A DNA stretch of 64,000 bases from Paenibacillus eucommiae (GCF_017874215.1 NZ_JAGGLB010000027.1:62001-126000), one strand, 5' to 3'; counted from the stretch's first letter, positions 8,458 through 18,074 are shown. Notes: generated by a model from the sequence alone, not told the origin. Made by a program: numbers and translations.

Positions 8458-8824
8458 TTATGCGGCTTTCCTTGCGGGGCATGGGTTTGAATATATGTGT
8501 GCAGGCGATTTTATTCAGCGCTCTTAGGTTCAATAAGGCTGCGGTTACGTAGAATTTAGTTATGCTTGCGATATAGAATCGGCTAGCAGAGATGATATTA
8601 CCGGCCGCTCCGCTCCATGATAGTCGTCCATCTCCTGATTCCACTTCCTCTCATCGTATTTTCCTCACATATGCATTGTTGATATCTATTCTATGGTCAA
8701 AATATATACTATTATGGCTTAGAGAAGACATGCCGTTATATTTTTCAATAGAAACTGACAAAATAGTATCCCAACATTATAATTGTTTTATATAGGCTAT
8801 AGCAGCACTGACCAGGGGGACGGC

Positions 8825-9760
8825 ATGCAATTTCAACCAATGTATGATGATGGGGAATTATTTCTACCGAAGATCGAATTAAATATGACATCGAACCAAT
8901 CGATTGGCATTATAACGGACTTGAAGCGAAAGCAGCTTTTAATGAATCAATTAGTGAATCATTCCCAATATTATTTATTTCGCGCTGGGCAAAGCGAGTA
9001 TATGCGTTTAACGGTGGAAGAGTTAATCACTTTCCTAATCAAAGTAACGGAGAGGAATGAGCGTGTCGCTTTGTTAATGGATTATTTTGCTTTAAACCAA
9101 GAACGGAAGGTGAAAATCAAGGATCTAAGCTCATCGAAAAGGATGTATGTGACATTGCTGCGTGCCTTTTTTGCGCATCAACCTACACTTGTGCTGGAGG
9201 AACCCTATTTTTACTTGGAAGAACAAGATCGTTGGCATTTTAAACGGATTTTAGATGACCTTTCGAAAGAAAAGCAGATTTTAATTTTAACTTCGAATTT
9301 AGAGGATGCCATTATTTCCTGTGATGCCATTTATCGATTGAACGAATCCGGATTTCATCAATTGGATATTCGGGACTCAGAAGAGGATAAGCAGGAAGTG
9401 CAGGAACAAGATCGGGCCAATATAACCTTGCAGAAGATTTCTTCAAAAAGAAATGACAAAGTGATTTTATTTAATCCGCCTGAAATCGATTTTATAGAAA
9501 GTATAGATGGTTCGATCCTTGTTCATGTAGGTGGGGAAAATTATGACTGTGCTTTGACGCTAACTGAGCTCGAGCAGAGATTGTTAAATTTCGGGTTTTT
9601 TAGGTGTCATCGATCCTACATCGTTAATCTGCAAAAAGTAAGAGAGATTATTACATGGACGAAGAATAGCTACAGCTTGCGACTAAATACAGGTAAAGAT
9701 GCCGTGGTGCCGTTATCTCGTTCAAAATTGCATGATTTAAAAGCACTTCTTAACATTTAA
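8825..9760 (+). CDS. LytTR-family regulator with a degenerate ABC-ATPase-like N-terminal domain
   Basis: About 311 residues from ATG 8825, chosen because AGGGGG sits 5 bases upstream; a longer start at 8783 lacks a site. Residues 1-190 look like an ABC ATPase without Walker A but with the flavour of the distal half (LVLEEPYFYLEEQDRW, ILILTSNLEDAIISCDAIYRL). The last ~100 residues are a LytTR DNA-binding domain (FFRCHRSYIVNLQKVREI, PLSRSKLHDLKALL). Such fusions control an adjacent ABC-2 exporter. That exporter follows here (9899-11065), with a broken ATPase gene. Confidence 0.8.
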   Translation: MQFQPMYDDGELFLPKIELNMTSNQSIGIITDLKRKQLLMNQLVNHSQYYLFRAGQSEYMRLTVEELITFLIKVTERNERVALLMDYFALNQERKVKIKDLSSSKRMYVTLLRAFFAHQPTLVLEEPYFYLEEQDRWHFKRILDDLSKEKQILILTSNLEDAIISCDAIYRLNESGFHQLDIRDSEEDKQEVQEQDRANITLQKISSKRNDKVILFNPPEIDFIESIDGSILVHVGGENYDCALTLTELEQRLLNFGFFRCHRSYIVNLQKVREIITWTKNSYSLRLNTGKDAVVPLSRSKLHDLKALLNI

Positions 9761-9898
9761 TTTCCGTGGTAATGCCGAACCAATCAAGCACTCAGTGGTA
9801 CCATTCAGGCGATAATAGCTACATTTCGGAGGGTTTTGATGGCTGGAAGCATGCAATCTGTATATATTTAAGCCATCAACTCTAAGGAAGTGGTGTTA

Positions 9899-10358
9899 AT
9901 GAATGTTATCCAAGTGGACAGGCAAGTGTATTTAATCAGCCAGCAGAGATGATGCATCAGTCTCCACAGAAGATGCGCTTTGGCATTTTGACGGATAACA
10001 GTGGTCTATATGAGAGATTAACTATAGAGGAAAATCTAGAGCTGTATCGCCAATTATATAATCTTCCTAGATCTTCGATCAGTAAGGTGCTGCAGTTTGT
10101 AAACTTAAGAGGAGAGCGCAAAAAGAAATTCAATTTCTTATCGAAAAGGATGCGTCAGCGTGTCATGTTGGCATGCGCGATTATCCATGAGCCAGAATTA
10201 TTATTTTTAGATGAACCTACTTCGGCTTTAGATCCAGTAAACTCAGCACATATTTATAAAGGCTTACGCTACTTAAATGAGAAAGGGACAACGATTTTTT
10301 TACCTACGCATGTCTAGGTGATATCTTTATTCAAATGACAGGAAGTGAGTTACTATGA
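9899..10358 (+). pseudogene. ABC transporter ATPase gene with two internal deletions
   Basis: The start MNVIQV (ATG 9899) is joined out of frame to GQASVFNQPAEMMHQSP, so the Walker A segment (roughly 60 codons) is missing. The middle has the ABC signature-like region FLSKRMRQRVMLACAII and Walker B LLFLDEPTSALDP. After IFLPTHV comes a stop, and the typical tail GDIFIQMTGSELL continues in another frame to TGA 10356, so a second segment (H-loop to tail) is also lost. A CAAGTG direct repeat flanks the first junction. The longest open piece (9949-10317, 122 residues) cannot bind ATP normally. The next gene starts inside its final TGA. Confidence 0.8.
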
Positions 10359-11065
10359 GTATCTCATTAAAACGTGCTCGAGCGATATTTGTGAAGGATT
10401 ACAAAGAGTTTTCACGCAATTATGCGGTCTCCTTTAGTTTGATTGTTCCAATTCTCTTCGCATTTCTTTTTCGAAGTGCAGGTCCGTCTTTGCCTGGAGC
10501 TATCGGTTTTCTCCTAAATATTTCGTTTGTATTACTAACGTGTTTAGTACAAGCATGCTTGATTGCGGAAGAAAAGGAGCGTAACACTTTACGATCATTA
10601 ATGATGACTCCGGCCACGACCATGGATGTATTAATCGGCAAAAGTACCTTAGTCTTTGTAATGTCTGCTATTGCTCTGGCTATTGCTACGTATATATTGG
10701 GCTATGAGCCAGCTAGTATATGGGCGTTTGTGGCAGCAATCATTTTTTCGATTATTCTATACACAGCAGCCGGGACGATATGTGGTTTATTCTCCAAGAC
10801 GTTACTTGAAGCATCATTATCTATAATGCCTGTAGCGCTCTTATTCACTGGGGCACCATGGGGGGTGTTACTAGCGGATGATTTTCCGATCTACAAAATG
10901 CTGGAGTATACACCAAGCGTTCAACTTGTGCATTTGCTAAATATAAGCAATATAGGCTTTACGACGGGAGATTTATTAAAACCCCTCCTCATTATTTTGG
11001 CGTGGAGTGTTGTATTAACGATTGTATCTGTTGTTTTGTATCAACGACGGTTAAAGGATGAGTAG
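10355..11065 (+). CDS. ABC-2 type exporter permease
   Basis: 236 residues with six predicted hydrophobic segments and the ABC-2 loop EEKERNTLRSLMMTPATTMDVLIGK. It would form the membrane part of an efflux system partnered with the ATPase just upstream. The ATG overlaps the old ATPase stop (ATGA), so translation was coupled. Since the ATPase gene is broken, the transporter is probably inactive unless another ATPase serves it. The substrate is unknown; LytTR-linked exporters often handle peptides or antimicrobials. Confidence 0.85.
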   Translation: MSISLKRARAIFVKDYKEFSRNYAVSFSLIVPILFAFLFRSAGPSLPGAIGFLLNISFVLLTCLVQACLIAEEKERNTLRSLMMTPATTMDVLIGKSTLVFVMSAIALAIATYILGYEPASIWAFVAAIIFSIILYTAAGTICGLFSKTLLEASLSIMPVALLFTGAPWGVLLADDFPIYKMLEYTPSVQLVHLLNISNIGFTTGDLLKPLLIILAWSVVLTIVSVVLYQRRLKDE

Positions 11066-11124
11066 TAAAAATTTACTAAAGAACAGCTGTAAACGTATTT
11101 CTACAGAGGAGGGATCAAATTCCG

Positions 11125-13407
11125 ATGAATTTAGCCGTCAAGTTGATGCGAGAATTCAAAGACCGCGATAACCGGCATAGGCTGAAAGGCTATCGGGACA
11201 AAGCGGAGCTCATCAGGAAACGAAATTTGGAAGCTTGGGATGCTCAGCGGCTGCAATCGGAATCACTCCGGCTGAAAAAGGAAGCAAAATCAGGTACGTC
11301 TTTGGATGAGCTGCTTATCGATGCCTATGCGCTAGTCTGCGAGGCAGCGAAGAGAACGCTCGGATTACGGCCTTACGATGTCCAGATCATGGCTGCTATC
11401 GCTCTGCACGAGAGGTTTTTGATCGAGCAGCATACCGGCGAAGGAAAAACGCTCTCAGCTGTTATGCCTGCTTATCTAAATGCGCTAACCAGCGAAGGCG
11501 TTCATGTGCTTACTTTTAACAATTATTTGGCAAATCGAGATGCAAAGTGGATGGGCCCGATCTATCATTTCCTCGGGTTAACGGTAAACGCGGTTCAAGC
11601 AGGCATGAGCTTGTCCGAGAAACGGGAAGCTTACGCCGCGGATATAACCTATGTTACGGCCAAAGAGGCGGGATTCGATTATTTGCGCGACACGATCGCT
11701 CTAGACGAAGTCGAAACCGTGCATCGTCCTTTCCACTACGTCATCGTCGACGAAGCCGATTCACTGCTTCTCGACGAAGCGCGGGTGCCGCTAGTCATCG
11801 CCGGCGAGCCGGGCTCTTCCGGAAACGACGGCATTCGTTTCGCAGCAGTGGCTAGGCAGCTCGAGCAAGATGAGCATTATGACTTCGATGAGTTCAAGCG
11901 AAACGTATATTTAAATGATGCGGGCTCAGCGAAAGCGGAATCACTGCTGGGATGCGGCAATTTGTACGAAAGCCATAATAGTCATTTGTTAATATCTTTA
12001 AATTGCGCGCTGCATGCGGAGTTGTTATTGAAAAAAGACGTCGATTACATCGTCCGTGACGGTAAAATCGAGCTGATCGACGAATATACCGGCCGCGTTG
12101 CGGAGAACAGGTATTTGCCGGACGGGCTGCAAGCCGCGCTTTCGGCCAAAGAAGGGCTACAGTCGAAAGCCGGCGGGAAAATTCTCGGTACGATCACCCT
12201 TCAACACTTTCTAAGCCTATATCCAAAGATTTGCGGAATGACGGCTACCGCGCACGTTTCTGCCATGGAATTCGAAGAAATTTATGCGTTGCAGGTCGTG
12301 CAAATTCCGCCGAACCGGCCAAACATACGGATCGATCATCCGCACCGGATTTATACCCATATAGAAGCCAAGCTTAAGGCGATTGTACAAGAAATCTTGT
12401 CAGTCCATACAACGGGACGTCCGATTCTCATTGGTACGTCAAGCGTCGAGGAGTCTGACATGCTGGCGGAGGCGCTAGCGGTTGCCGACGTATCTTACCA
12501 TGTTCTGAATGCGAAAAACGACGCAAAAGAAGCCGAGATCATCGCCAAAGCTGGAGAAATCGGTGCCGTGACAGTGTCTACGAATATGGCGGGACGCGGC
12601 GTCGACATTCGGCTCGGCGGCGGCAACCCTAAGCAAGCAGAAGTTGTTTCCAAGCTGGGCGGGTTGTACGTGATTGGTACACATATGCACCAAAGCGTGC
12701 GGATCGACAATCAACTGCGCGGGAGATCGGGTCGCCAAGGCGACCCGGGATCTTCCGTATTTTTCGTAAGCTTGGAAGACGAGTTGATGCTTAGGTTCGG
12801 TGTCGATAAAGAAATACGCAATCTTAGGCAGGATGAAGCTCTCGGAGAGTCGGTGCTCCACAGCAAAATTGCGCATATTCAGCGCGTTATTATGGGCCAA
12901 AACTTCCATATCCGCCAGGAGCTGAACTGTTATTCGGATATGGTGGAGGAACAGAGGCGTATTCTATCCGAGGAGCGGCTCGGAATTTTGAAAGGCGCGA
13001 CGCCGATGAGCCCTTCGGAGCAGCGGGTGCGGCTTTATTATATCGACAAGTTCTGGGCTGACCATCTGGCATACGTTTCTTACATTCGCGAAAGCATCCA
13101 TTTGATGAGCCTTACTAACCGAAATCCGATCGACGAATTTCATATGCAAATCATCCAAGCATACGAGCAAATTCCGGCTAAAATAAATAGAGAGTCGGCC
13201 AATATGCTCGTAAAGCTAGGAGGTTCGAATGATCCGGCGAAATGGGAAAAGTTCGGGTTGAAGAGCCCTACTTCCACTTGGACTTATATCATCAACGATC
13301 AATACATGGAGTACATGCAAAATCCCAGTTCATGGGGCCCGGGGACGATAATTGCTTATTGGATTCGCAAGATGTTGAGGCCGGCATTCGGGTGGTCAAA
13401 ATTTTGA
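11125..13407 (+). CDS. SecA2-like accessory preprotein translocase ATPase
   Basis: 760 residues, shorter than housekeeping SecA (about 840), without the C-terminal zinc-binding CxCxSG tail. It has SecA motifs: Walker A HTGEGKTL near residue 105, DEAD-like VDEADSLLLDEARVPL, TNMAGRGVDI near 490, and the Q-R-x-GRxGRQGDPG arginine-finger region. It should power export of selected proteins through SecYEG. GAGGAGGG precedes the ATG. No SecY2 or dedicated substrate lies beside it, although SLH proteins occur 1.6 and 18 kb away. The last ~50 bases of the gene and ~27 after it are duplicated at 31031-31112. Confidence 0.85.
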   Translation: MNLAVKLMREFKDRDNRHRLKGYRDKAELIRKRNLEAWDAQRLQSESLRLKKEAKSGTSLDELLIDAYALVCEAAKRTLGLRPYDVQIMAAIALHERFLIEQHTGEGKTLSAVMPAYLNALTSEGVHVLTFNNYLANRDAKWMGPIYHFLGLTVNAVQAGMSLSEKREAYAADITYVTAKEAGFDYLRDTIALDEVETVHRPFHYVIVDEADSLLLDEARVPLVIAGEPGSSGNDGIRFAAVARQLEQDEHYDFDEFKRNVYLNDAGSAKAESLLGCGNLYESHNSHLLISLNCALHAELLLKKDVDYIVRDGKIELIDEYTGRVAENRYLPDGLQAALSAKEGLQSKAGGKILGTITLQHFLSLYPKICGMTATAHVSAMEFEEIYALQVVQIPPNRPNIRIDHPHRIYTHIEAKLKAIVQEILSVHTTGRPILIGTSSVEESDMLAEALAVADVSYHVLNAKNDAKEAEIIAKAGEIGAVTVSTNMAGRGVDIRLGGGNPKQAEVVSKLGGLYVIGTHMHQSVRIDNQLRGRSGRQGDPGSSVFFVSLEDELMLRFGVDKEIRNLRQDEALGESVLHSKIAHIQRVIMGQNFHIRQELNCYSDMVEEQRRILSEERLGILKGATPMSPSEQRVRLYYIDKFWADHLAYVSYIRESIHLMSLTNRNPIDEFHMQIIQAYEQIPAKINRESANMLVKLGGSNDPAKWEKFGLKSPTSTWTYIINDQYMEYMQNPSSWGPGTIIAYWIRKMLRPAFGWSKF

Positions 13408-13446
13408 TCGGGACGAATACGAGCGAACGCCCGGGATAATTACTTG

Positions 13447-13489
13447 CCAATAGTTATTCAGTTGATGGGGATATTCCTTCTATGCCATT
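13447..13489 (+). pseudogene. Fragment of a SUKH (SMI1/KNR4) immunity gene
   Basis: About 43 bases nearly match the middle of the SUKH gene at 34249-34743 (its segment 34573-34617, encoding LPIVMSVDGGYSFYAI). The fragment stops at CCATT and continues straight into the palindrome and repeat R3, as if the rest of the gene had been deleted. Confidence 0.7.
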
Positions 13490-13491
13490 CA

Positions 13492-13558
13492 TGCGCCGCG
13501 GCGCATTTTTCGCCGATAGACTCGTTAAGCTGAACCGTATCATAAGTAACGGCAAGTT
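13492..13558 (+). repeat. Dispersed repeat copy 3 (R3) with its GC palindrome
   Basis: A perfect 14-bp palindrome TGCGCCGCGGCGCA (13492-13505) is followed by left arm TTTTTCGCCGATAGAC, core CGTTAAGCTGAACCGTATC and right arm AAGTAACGGCAAGTTT. The palindrome plus repeat matches R11 at 34901 almost base for base until R11 breaks off. Confidence 0.9.
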
Positions 13559-13603
13559 TCATCAGAACCTTTTTATTCTCGATGATCTAATTGCTATCAA
13601 ACG

Positions 13604-13636
13604 GTAATCCCCTTCAAAGGATTTGAAGGGGATTAC
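13604..13636 (-). terminator. Strong hairpin between secA2 unit and MerR-GGDEF gene
   Basis: A perfect 15-bp stem, GTAATCCCCTTCAAA with TTTGAAGGGGATTAC, around a 3-base loop. The T-tract is poor on both strands, so it may act as a barrier or mRNA stabiliser for the minus-strand gene that ends at 13648. Confidence 0.6.
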
Positions 13637-13647
13637 TAAATAGTATC

Positions 13648-14538
13648 TTAGACACTGTATGATTCGATAGTGAACGAGTTTGGTCCATTTCGCCTTGCGT
13701 GCTCAATAACTTCTATTGAAGCCTCGATTATTTTTCGTATATCTGTGCTATTTTTGATCTGACTGGCTAGACCTCCGATATAGCATCCCATTTGTTTCGA
13801 ACAGCCGATAGTGGCAAACTCAAAACTTCTTATATCATTGATGATACTTTGAGCTGTCAGCTTGGTCACGTCCTTGCTTGCTTTGGCAAATACAATAAAT
13901 TCATCACCATGCGCACGGCCGATAGTGGCATGACTAAAATATTTGTTGACGTTGGCTTCAATTAATTTATAACAGGCGACAATGACTTTGTCTCCTACTT
14001 CGAAGCCATAATCATCATTAACTTGTTTGAAGTGGCTGATGTCAAAGCGAAAAACCGAGAGACCATCATCGTCCGAACATAGAGCAACGATATTGGCCGC
14101 TGTTTCAAGAAACATTTCCATATTGGGAATGTTCTTTTTGATCTCATGCACATCCGCAATTCCTATATTCTGCAAATCGATTTTCTTTTTCATTTCAAAT
14201 CCTTCTTCCTCAATTATTGTTATGAGCCGATCAATTGCAATTTTCTTCTGGATTTGTTCATTTAGTGCCGAGGTGATCTCGATGCGTTTGCGTGTCAATT
14301 GGTGGATGACAATCATACTCTCAAGGGGGCCGCTTAAGAGTTCCTTGATTTCACTTAGGGAGAAATCGATATTTTTCAGAATCATGATCCAATTCAAAAG
14401 ATGAGATTGCTCTGATGTATAGGAACGATAGCTTGTCTCAGGATCAATTGTCGTGGGCTTAAGTAACCCAATCTCATCGTAGTGTCTGAGCATTTTTGTA
14501 GTAACATTATTCAATTCTGCGAACTCTCCAATTTTCAA
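13648..14538 (-). CDS. MerR-family regulator fused to a GGDEF-like domain
   Basis: 296 residues. Residues 1-110 are a MerR DNA-binding head (MKIGEFAELNNVTTKMLRHY) with its dimer helix. Residues ~135-290 are a GGDEF-type domain: FRFDISHFKQVNDDYGF and GRAHGDEFIVF. The signature reads HGDEF where GGDEF is expected, so cyclase activity is possible but uncertain, and it may instead bind GTP or c-di-GMP. The protein could couple promoter control to c-di-GMP turnover. It is a single gene with its own MerR-like promoter, and an SLH surface-protein gene is divergent to it. Confidence 0.75.
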   Translation of the reverse strand: MKIGEFAELNNVTTKMLRHYDEIGLLKPTTIDPETSYRSYTSEQSHLLNWIMILKNIDFSLSEIKELLSGPLESMIVIHQLTRKRIEITSALNEQIQKKIAIDRLITIIEEEGFEMKKKIDLQNIGIADVHEIKKNIPNMEMFLETAANIVALCSDDDGLSVFRFDISHFKQVNDDYGFEVGDKVIVACYKLIEANVNKYFSHATIGRAHGDEFIVFAKASKDVTKLTAQSIINDIRSFEFATIGCSKQMGCYIGGLASQIKNSTDIRKIIEASIEVIEHARRNGPNSFTIESYSV

Positions 14539-14586
14539 ACGAAGACACCCTTTCGAAAGTTATTCCGGCCGGAATTCCTTGATATA

Positions 14587-14617
14587 AGCATAAACCTTAC
14601 CATAACAGGAAAGTCAA
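14587..14617 (-). promoter_or_regulatory. MerR-type promoter of the MerR-GGDEF gene
   Basis: On the minus strand TTGACT (14617-14612) and TATGCT (14592-14587) are separated by 19 bases, the overlong spacing typical of MerR-controlled promoters. This suggests autoregulation. The dyad in the spacer is weak. Confidence 0.5.
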
Positions 14618-14641
14618 TACTACCAACCATGAAATTTCAAT

Positions 14642-14696
14642 AAAACTTGCCGTTACAGACAGCGCGCTGAACCGTACCATAAGTGACGGCGAAAAA
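14642..14696 (+). repeat. Dispersed repeat copy 4 (R4)
   Basis: Left arm AAAACTTGCCGTTACAGAC, core GCGCTGAACCGTACCATAAG, right arm TGACGGCGAAAAAA. The left arm is the alternative TTGCCGTTAC form, which can pair over 10 bp with the right arm if G-U pairs are allowed. It is the only copy in a divergent gap. Confidence 0.85.
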
Positions 14697-14780
14697 ATTT
14701 GACGGATACATCGACTTTCTTCATACAAATACAAAGTGTGTAAGCATGTGAGGAATACGGAGATGAGATGCAACGATAAG

Positions 14781-14820
14781 GAGCCAGGACATTTACCTTA
14801 GGGGGATGCCTGGCTCTTTA
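14781..14820 (+). terminator. Terminator-like hairpin upstream of the SLH gene
   Basis: An 8-bp stem, GAGCCAGG (14781-14788) with CCTGGCTC (14809-14816), then TTTA. It has no gene in front of it. It may end a lost gene or a leader transcript of the SLH gene. The leader also holds a short ORF at 14960-15001. Confidence 0.4.
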
Positions 14821-15003
14821 ATGTAGAGGCACTTGTATTTTTCGGAATGAAATGGGCTGCGTTGGGTTCAGCTGTAATCGCTGAGACTTAGAATCTTTCA
14901 TAATTCTATCATAGGTCTATGTTATGATATGTGGTGAAAATCATGGAGTGGATGTACGTATGGGAAAACTACGAATTTATTTACAACTAGGGGGGCAATA
15001 AAA

Positions 15004-17799
15004 ATGAACGTCATACAAAAACGATTTGTAATAGTTTTTCTTGTGTTTGTGTTGTGGGTTGGTTCTTATCCGGGATTGATTGTGACTGGGGGGATCGTTT
15101 ACGCGGCAGACGACTTTGCAGGAGGAAACGGAACAACGGGCAACCCCTTTCAGATTGAATCGTCAAATCAACTAAATAATGTAAGGGATTATTTGGGCAG
15201 TCACTTTATTTTGAATAATGATATTGATATGAGTGTATTCGATGCAGATCATCCGTGGGAACCGATTGGCAATGAGACCACTCCATTCACAGGGAGTTTA
15301 GATGGCCGAAATTTTAAAATTACCAATTTAACGATTAATACCCCTTCTTCTGGTCAGCCTGTTGGACTATTCAGTGTTGTAGGAGGAACAAGCAGTTTTA
15401 TACAAAATCTCACCATAGATGCAGTTGAAGTAAGAGGACTTGATTATGTAGGGGTATTGGCTGGCAGGAATAGCACGACCATTCATAACGTTGGGGTTAC
15501 GGGGAACGTATACGGAGAAAATTTTGTGGGTGGCCTGACGGGGGCAAGTGTAGACTCAAATATATCGAACAGTTATGCGAGTGGCGATGTAATCGGTACA
15601 AATGATGTAGGCGGCTTGATCGGACGAGTTGATAATGGGGTTGTATCCTACAGTTATGCTGCGGGTGATGTCAGCAGCCCGGTTGATGTTGGCGGACTAA
15701 TCGGTAAACAAGAGAATACCAATGTCTCTTACAGCTATGCAGTTGGTAACGTAGTAGGCTGTGAAGATGTCGGCGGTTTCGTAGGAGATAATGGCAACTC
15801 GCTCATTTCCAACAGTTTTGCAACTGGAACGGTGACCGGCTCATGTGGATCTGGATTCCAAGGCGATTCTGTTGGGGGACTAATAGGGGATAATAGCGAT
15901 GGAGATATTGAAAATAGTTATGCGATTGGGCGAGTAACAGGGGATTATTTCGTAGGCGGCTTAGTTGGTATTAGCGGTAGTGGATATGTGAACAGCAGCT
16001 TCTATAATAAGGATACAACAGGGCAGTCGGATGGTAGTGGGCAAGGTCTAACTTCTGATGAAATGAAGGACAGTCTGAACTACCCAGGCTGGGACTTTGA
16101 TACGGTTTGGGACATACAAGCCCCACACCATAATGGATACCCCTATGTAAGGGCAATTCAAGCCTTCGTAACTTATGCCGGGAACGGTACGGATGACGGT
16201 AGTGAACAGATTAGCAGCCAATCCTACTTGCCTGGATCGTTAGTGGAAGTTCTGGACAAAAGCCACGATTGGACGAGAGCAGGCTATCGATTTAATGGCT
16301 GGAATACAGCGGCAGATGGCAGCGGGGATACTTATGGTGCTCATGATACGATCGTATTGAGCAGTAATATTCTTTTATATGCAGATTGGAAGCAGCCAGC
16401 TGTACCTACGATTGTGACACCAATAGACGGTGAATACACGAATAACCACTCACCGGCGATCAGTGGTTCGGCGGATGAAGGCGTAACGGTGGTCATTAAT
16501 CTGGATGGAAGCGAAGCGGCAACGGTAACGGCAGCGGATGATGGGCGCTGGTCATGGACGCCGCCTGGCGGACTTGCAGATGGCTTGCATGCAGTAAGCG
16601 CTGGTGTTATGGATTCAACCGGCAATCCATCCAGCTTATCGGCGGAGCATGCGTTCACGGTGGATACGGTGCCTCCTGTCATTACGCTGTCGGGAGATGC
16701 GTCGGTCACCCTCACAGCAGGAACATCCTTCGTTGATCCTGGTGTGACCTCAACAGATGCGGAAGAAGACATTCGGGTCACGATCACGGGCAGCGTAGAC
16801 CATCAGGTTCCAGGCACTTATACCTTGCAATATGATGCAACAGACCGTGCGGGGAATGCTGCGGTACCGGTAACGCGTACGGTACGCATCGTTGAGCGCA
16901 GCTCAGGCTGGAGCGGCTATCAGTCATCAAATAACGCGAATCTCGCAAAGCTTACCGTTAAGGCGGATGAAGACGAACTCGCATTAACGCCAGAGTTCGC
17001 GGCGGGCACGACCCATTATGAAGTGAAAACGACGGCGGACGAGGTAACGATCGAAGCGATTCCATCCGATGCAAAAGCTACTATAACCTTAAATCAGGCC
17101 AATCATGTTGGAGAAATAACAGTTGCGCTTGATGAGGGAGACAATGAGCTTGAATTCAAGGTTAGAGCGGAGAGCGGTGTCCTCCAAACCTACAACCTGA
17201 CGATTCATCGTCTGGCAAAACCCGTGGAACCAGGAGCGGGAGCTCCCGTCTGTACGTTCCGCGATATTAAGGGTCATTGGGCAGAGAGTTCCATTTGTGA
17301 AGCCTTCGAGATAGGGATTGTAGAGGGCCAGTCCGAGACGACGTTCCAACCTCAAGCGAATATTACCCGAGTCGAATTTGTGGCCATGCTGCTACGTACG
17401 CTAGGCATCAATTCAGGGTCCGCGGGGAGCAAGCTCCTCTTCACCGATCAGGATCAAATTCCTGCTTGGGCGACCGATGTGATTGGCACGGCAGTAGAGA
17501 ACGGCGTATTGCAGGGTTATCCGGACCGTACACTTCGACCGATGCACAGGGTAAGCCGATCAGAGATGGTTGTCATGATGGCAAGGGCAATGAAGTGGGA
17601 GATCGAGCAGGGAGGAACCTCCTTTGCAGATGATGCGGATATTCCGTATTGGGCTAAAGAATACGTCCATGGCGCTGTTCAGAGAAATCTAGTACACGGA
17701 CGTGAAGGCAATCGGTTCAGCCCGATGGATCCAGCTACAAGGGCGGAAGCAACGGCGTTACTATTGCGACTGTGGCACACGCAGGCGGGAACGAAATAA
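15004..17799 (+). CDS. SLH-domain surface protein with GLUG, InlB-type and Ig-like repeats
   Basis: 931 residues; GGGGGG lies 5 bases before the ATG. A signal peptide ends near AYA (residue ~34). Residues ~90-330 carry GLUG-type repeats (VGGLIG, NSYASGDV). Next come a Listeria-Bacteroides repeat (GYRFNGWNTAADGSGDTY, ~430), a bacterial Ig-like domain (~465-550), a DUF5011/HYR-like domain (GTYTLQYDATDRAGN, ~600), a cadherin-like beta sandwich (~640-735), and three SLH domains (~745-930; TRVEFVAMLLR, SRSEMVVMMAR, TRAEATALLLR). It should be anchored non-covalently to pyruvylated cell-wall polymer. It is a paralogue of the gene at 31391. Confidence 0.9.
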   Translation: MNVIQKRFVIVFLVFVLWVGSYPGLIVTGGIVYAADDFAGGNGTTGNPFQIESSNQLNNVRDYLGSHFILNNDIDMSVFDADHPWEPIGNETTPFTGSLDGRNFKITNLTINTPSSGQPVGLFSVVGGTSSFIQNLTIDAVEVRGLDYVGVLAGRNSTTIHNVGVTGNVYGENFVGGLTGASVDSNISNSYASGDVIGTNDVGGLIGRVDNGVVSYSYAAGDVSSPVDVGGLIGKQENTNVSYSYAVGNVVGCEDVGGFVGDNGNSLISNSFATGTVTGSCGSGFQGDSVGGLIGDNSDGDIENSYAIGRVTGDYFVGGLVGISGSGYVNSSFYNKDTTGQSDGSGQGLTSDEMKDSLNYPGWDFDTVWDIQAPHHNGYPYVRAIQAFVTYAGNGTDDGSEQISSQSYLPGSLVEVLDKSHDWTRAGYRFNGWNTAADGSGDTYGAHDTIVLSSNILLYADWKQPAVPTIVTPIDGEYTNNHSPAISGSADEGVTVVINLDGSEAATVTAADDGRWSWTPPGGLADGLHAVSAGVMDSTGNPSSLSAEHAFTVDTVPPVITLSGDASVTLTAGTSFVDPGVTSTDAEEDIRVTITGSVDHQVPGTYTLQYDATDRAGNAAVPVTRTVRIVERSSGWSGYQSSNNANLAKLTVKADEDELALTPEFAAGTTHYEVKTTADEVTIEAIPSDAKATITLNQANHVGEITVALDEGDNELEFKVRAESGVLQTYNLTIHRLAKPVEPGAGAPVCTFRDIKGHWAESSICEAFEIGIVEGQSETTFQPQANITRVEFVAMLLRTLGINSGSAGSKLLFTDQDQIPAWATDVIGTAVENGVLQGYPDRTLRPMHRVSRSEMVVMMARAMKWEIEQGGTSFADDADIPYWAKEYVHGAVQRNLVHGREGNRFSPMDPATRAEATALLLRLWHTQAGTK

Positions 17800-17827
17800 G
17801 GAGTCAATGAAGGAGCTGTTCCAAAAG

Positions 17828-17866
17828 TCATGAAAATGACCCAGGGGCGGTTCCTTTATTTCATGA
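17828..17866 (+). terminator. Weak hairpin after the first SLH gene
   Basis: TCATGAAA (17828-17835) pairs with TTTCATGA (17859-17866), 28 bases after the stop. There is no long T-tract, so termination is uncertain. Confidence 0.35.
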
Positions 17867-17987
17867 TCTATGCCTATACACAACGCCTCTACTCCTCTCG
17901 CCAGATCGCCAAAGTGTCGCCGATGAAGGTAAAAAACTATGAGGGGACGGGCAAGATTGATTTTCCCGTAAATGGATGGCCTGTAAT

Positions 17988-18038
17988 ACTTGCCGTTACT
18001 GACAGCACGGAGAACCGTACCATAAGTGACGGCGAAAA
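17988..18038 (+). repeat. Dispersed repeat copy 5 (R5)
   Basis: Left arm ACTTGCCGTTACTGAC, core ACGGAGAACCGTACCATAAG, right arm TGACGGCGAAAA. It lies between the first SLH gene and the DUF2569 gene, 37 bases before the latter's start. Confidence 0.85.
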
Positions 18039-18074
18039 GTTGGGTATAGATTTTTAACGAGGGAGTTTCCAACG

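Noticed and set aside
13242-13439. Shared peptide DVEAGIRVVKILIGTNTSERP-like in two places as a small conserved gene
   Set aside because: It is the out-of-frame reading of the secA2 3' end and of its copy at 31 kb.
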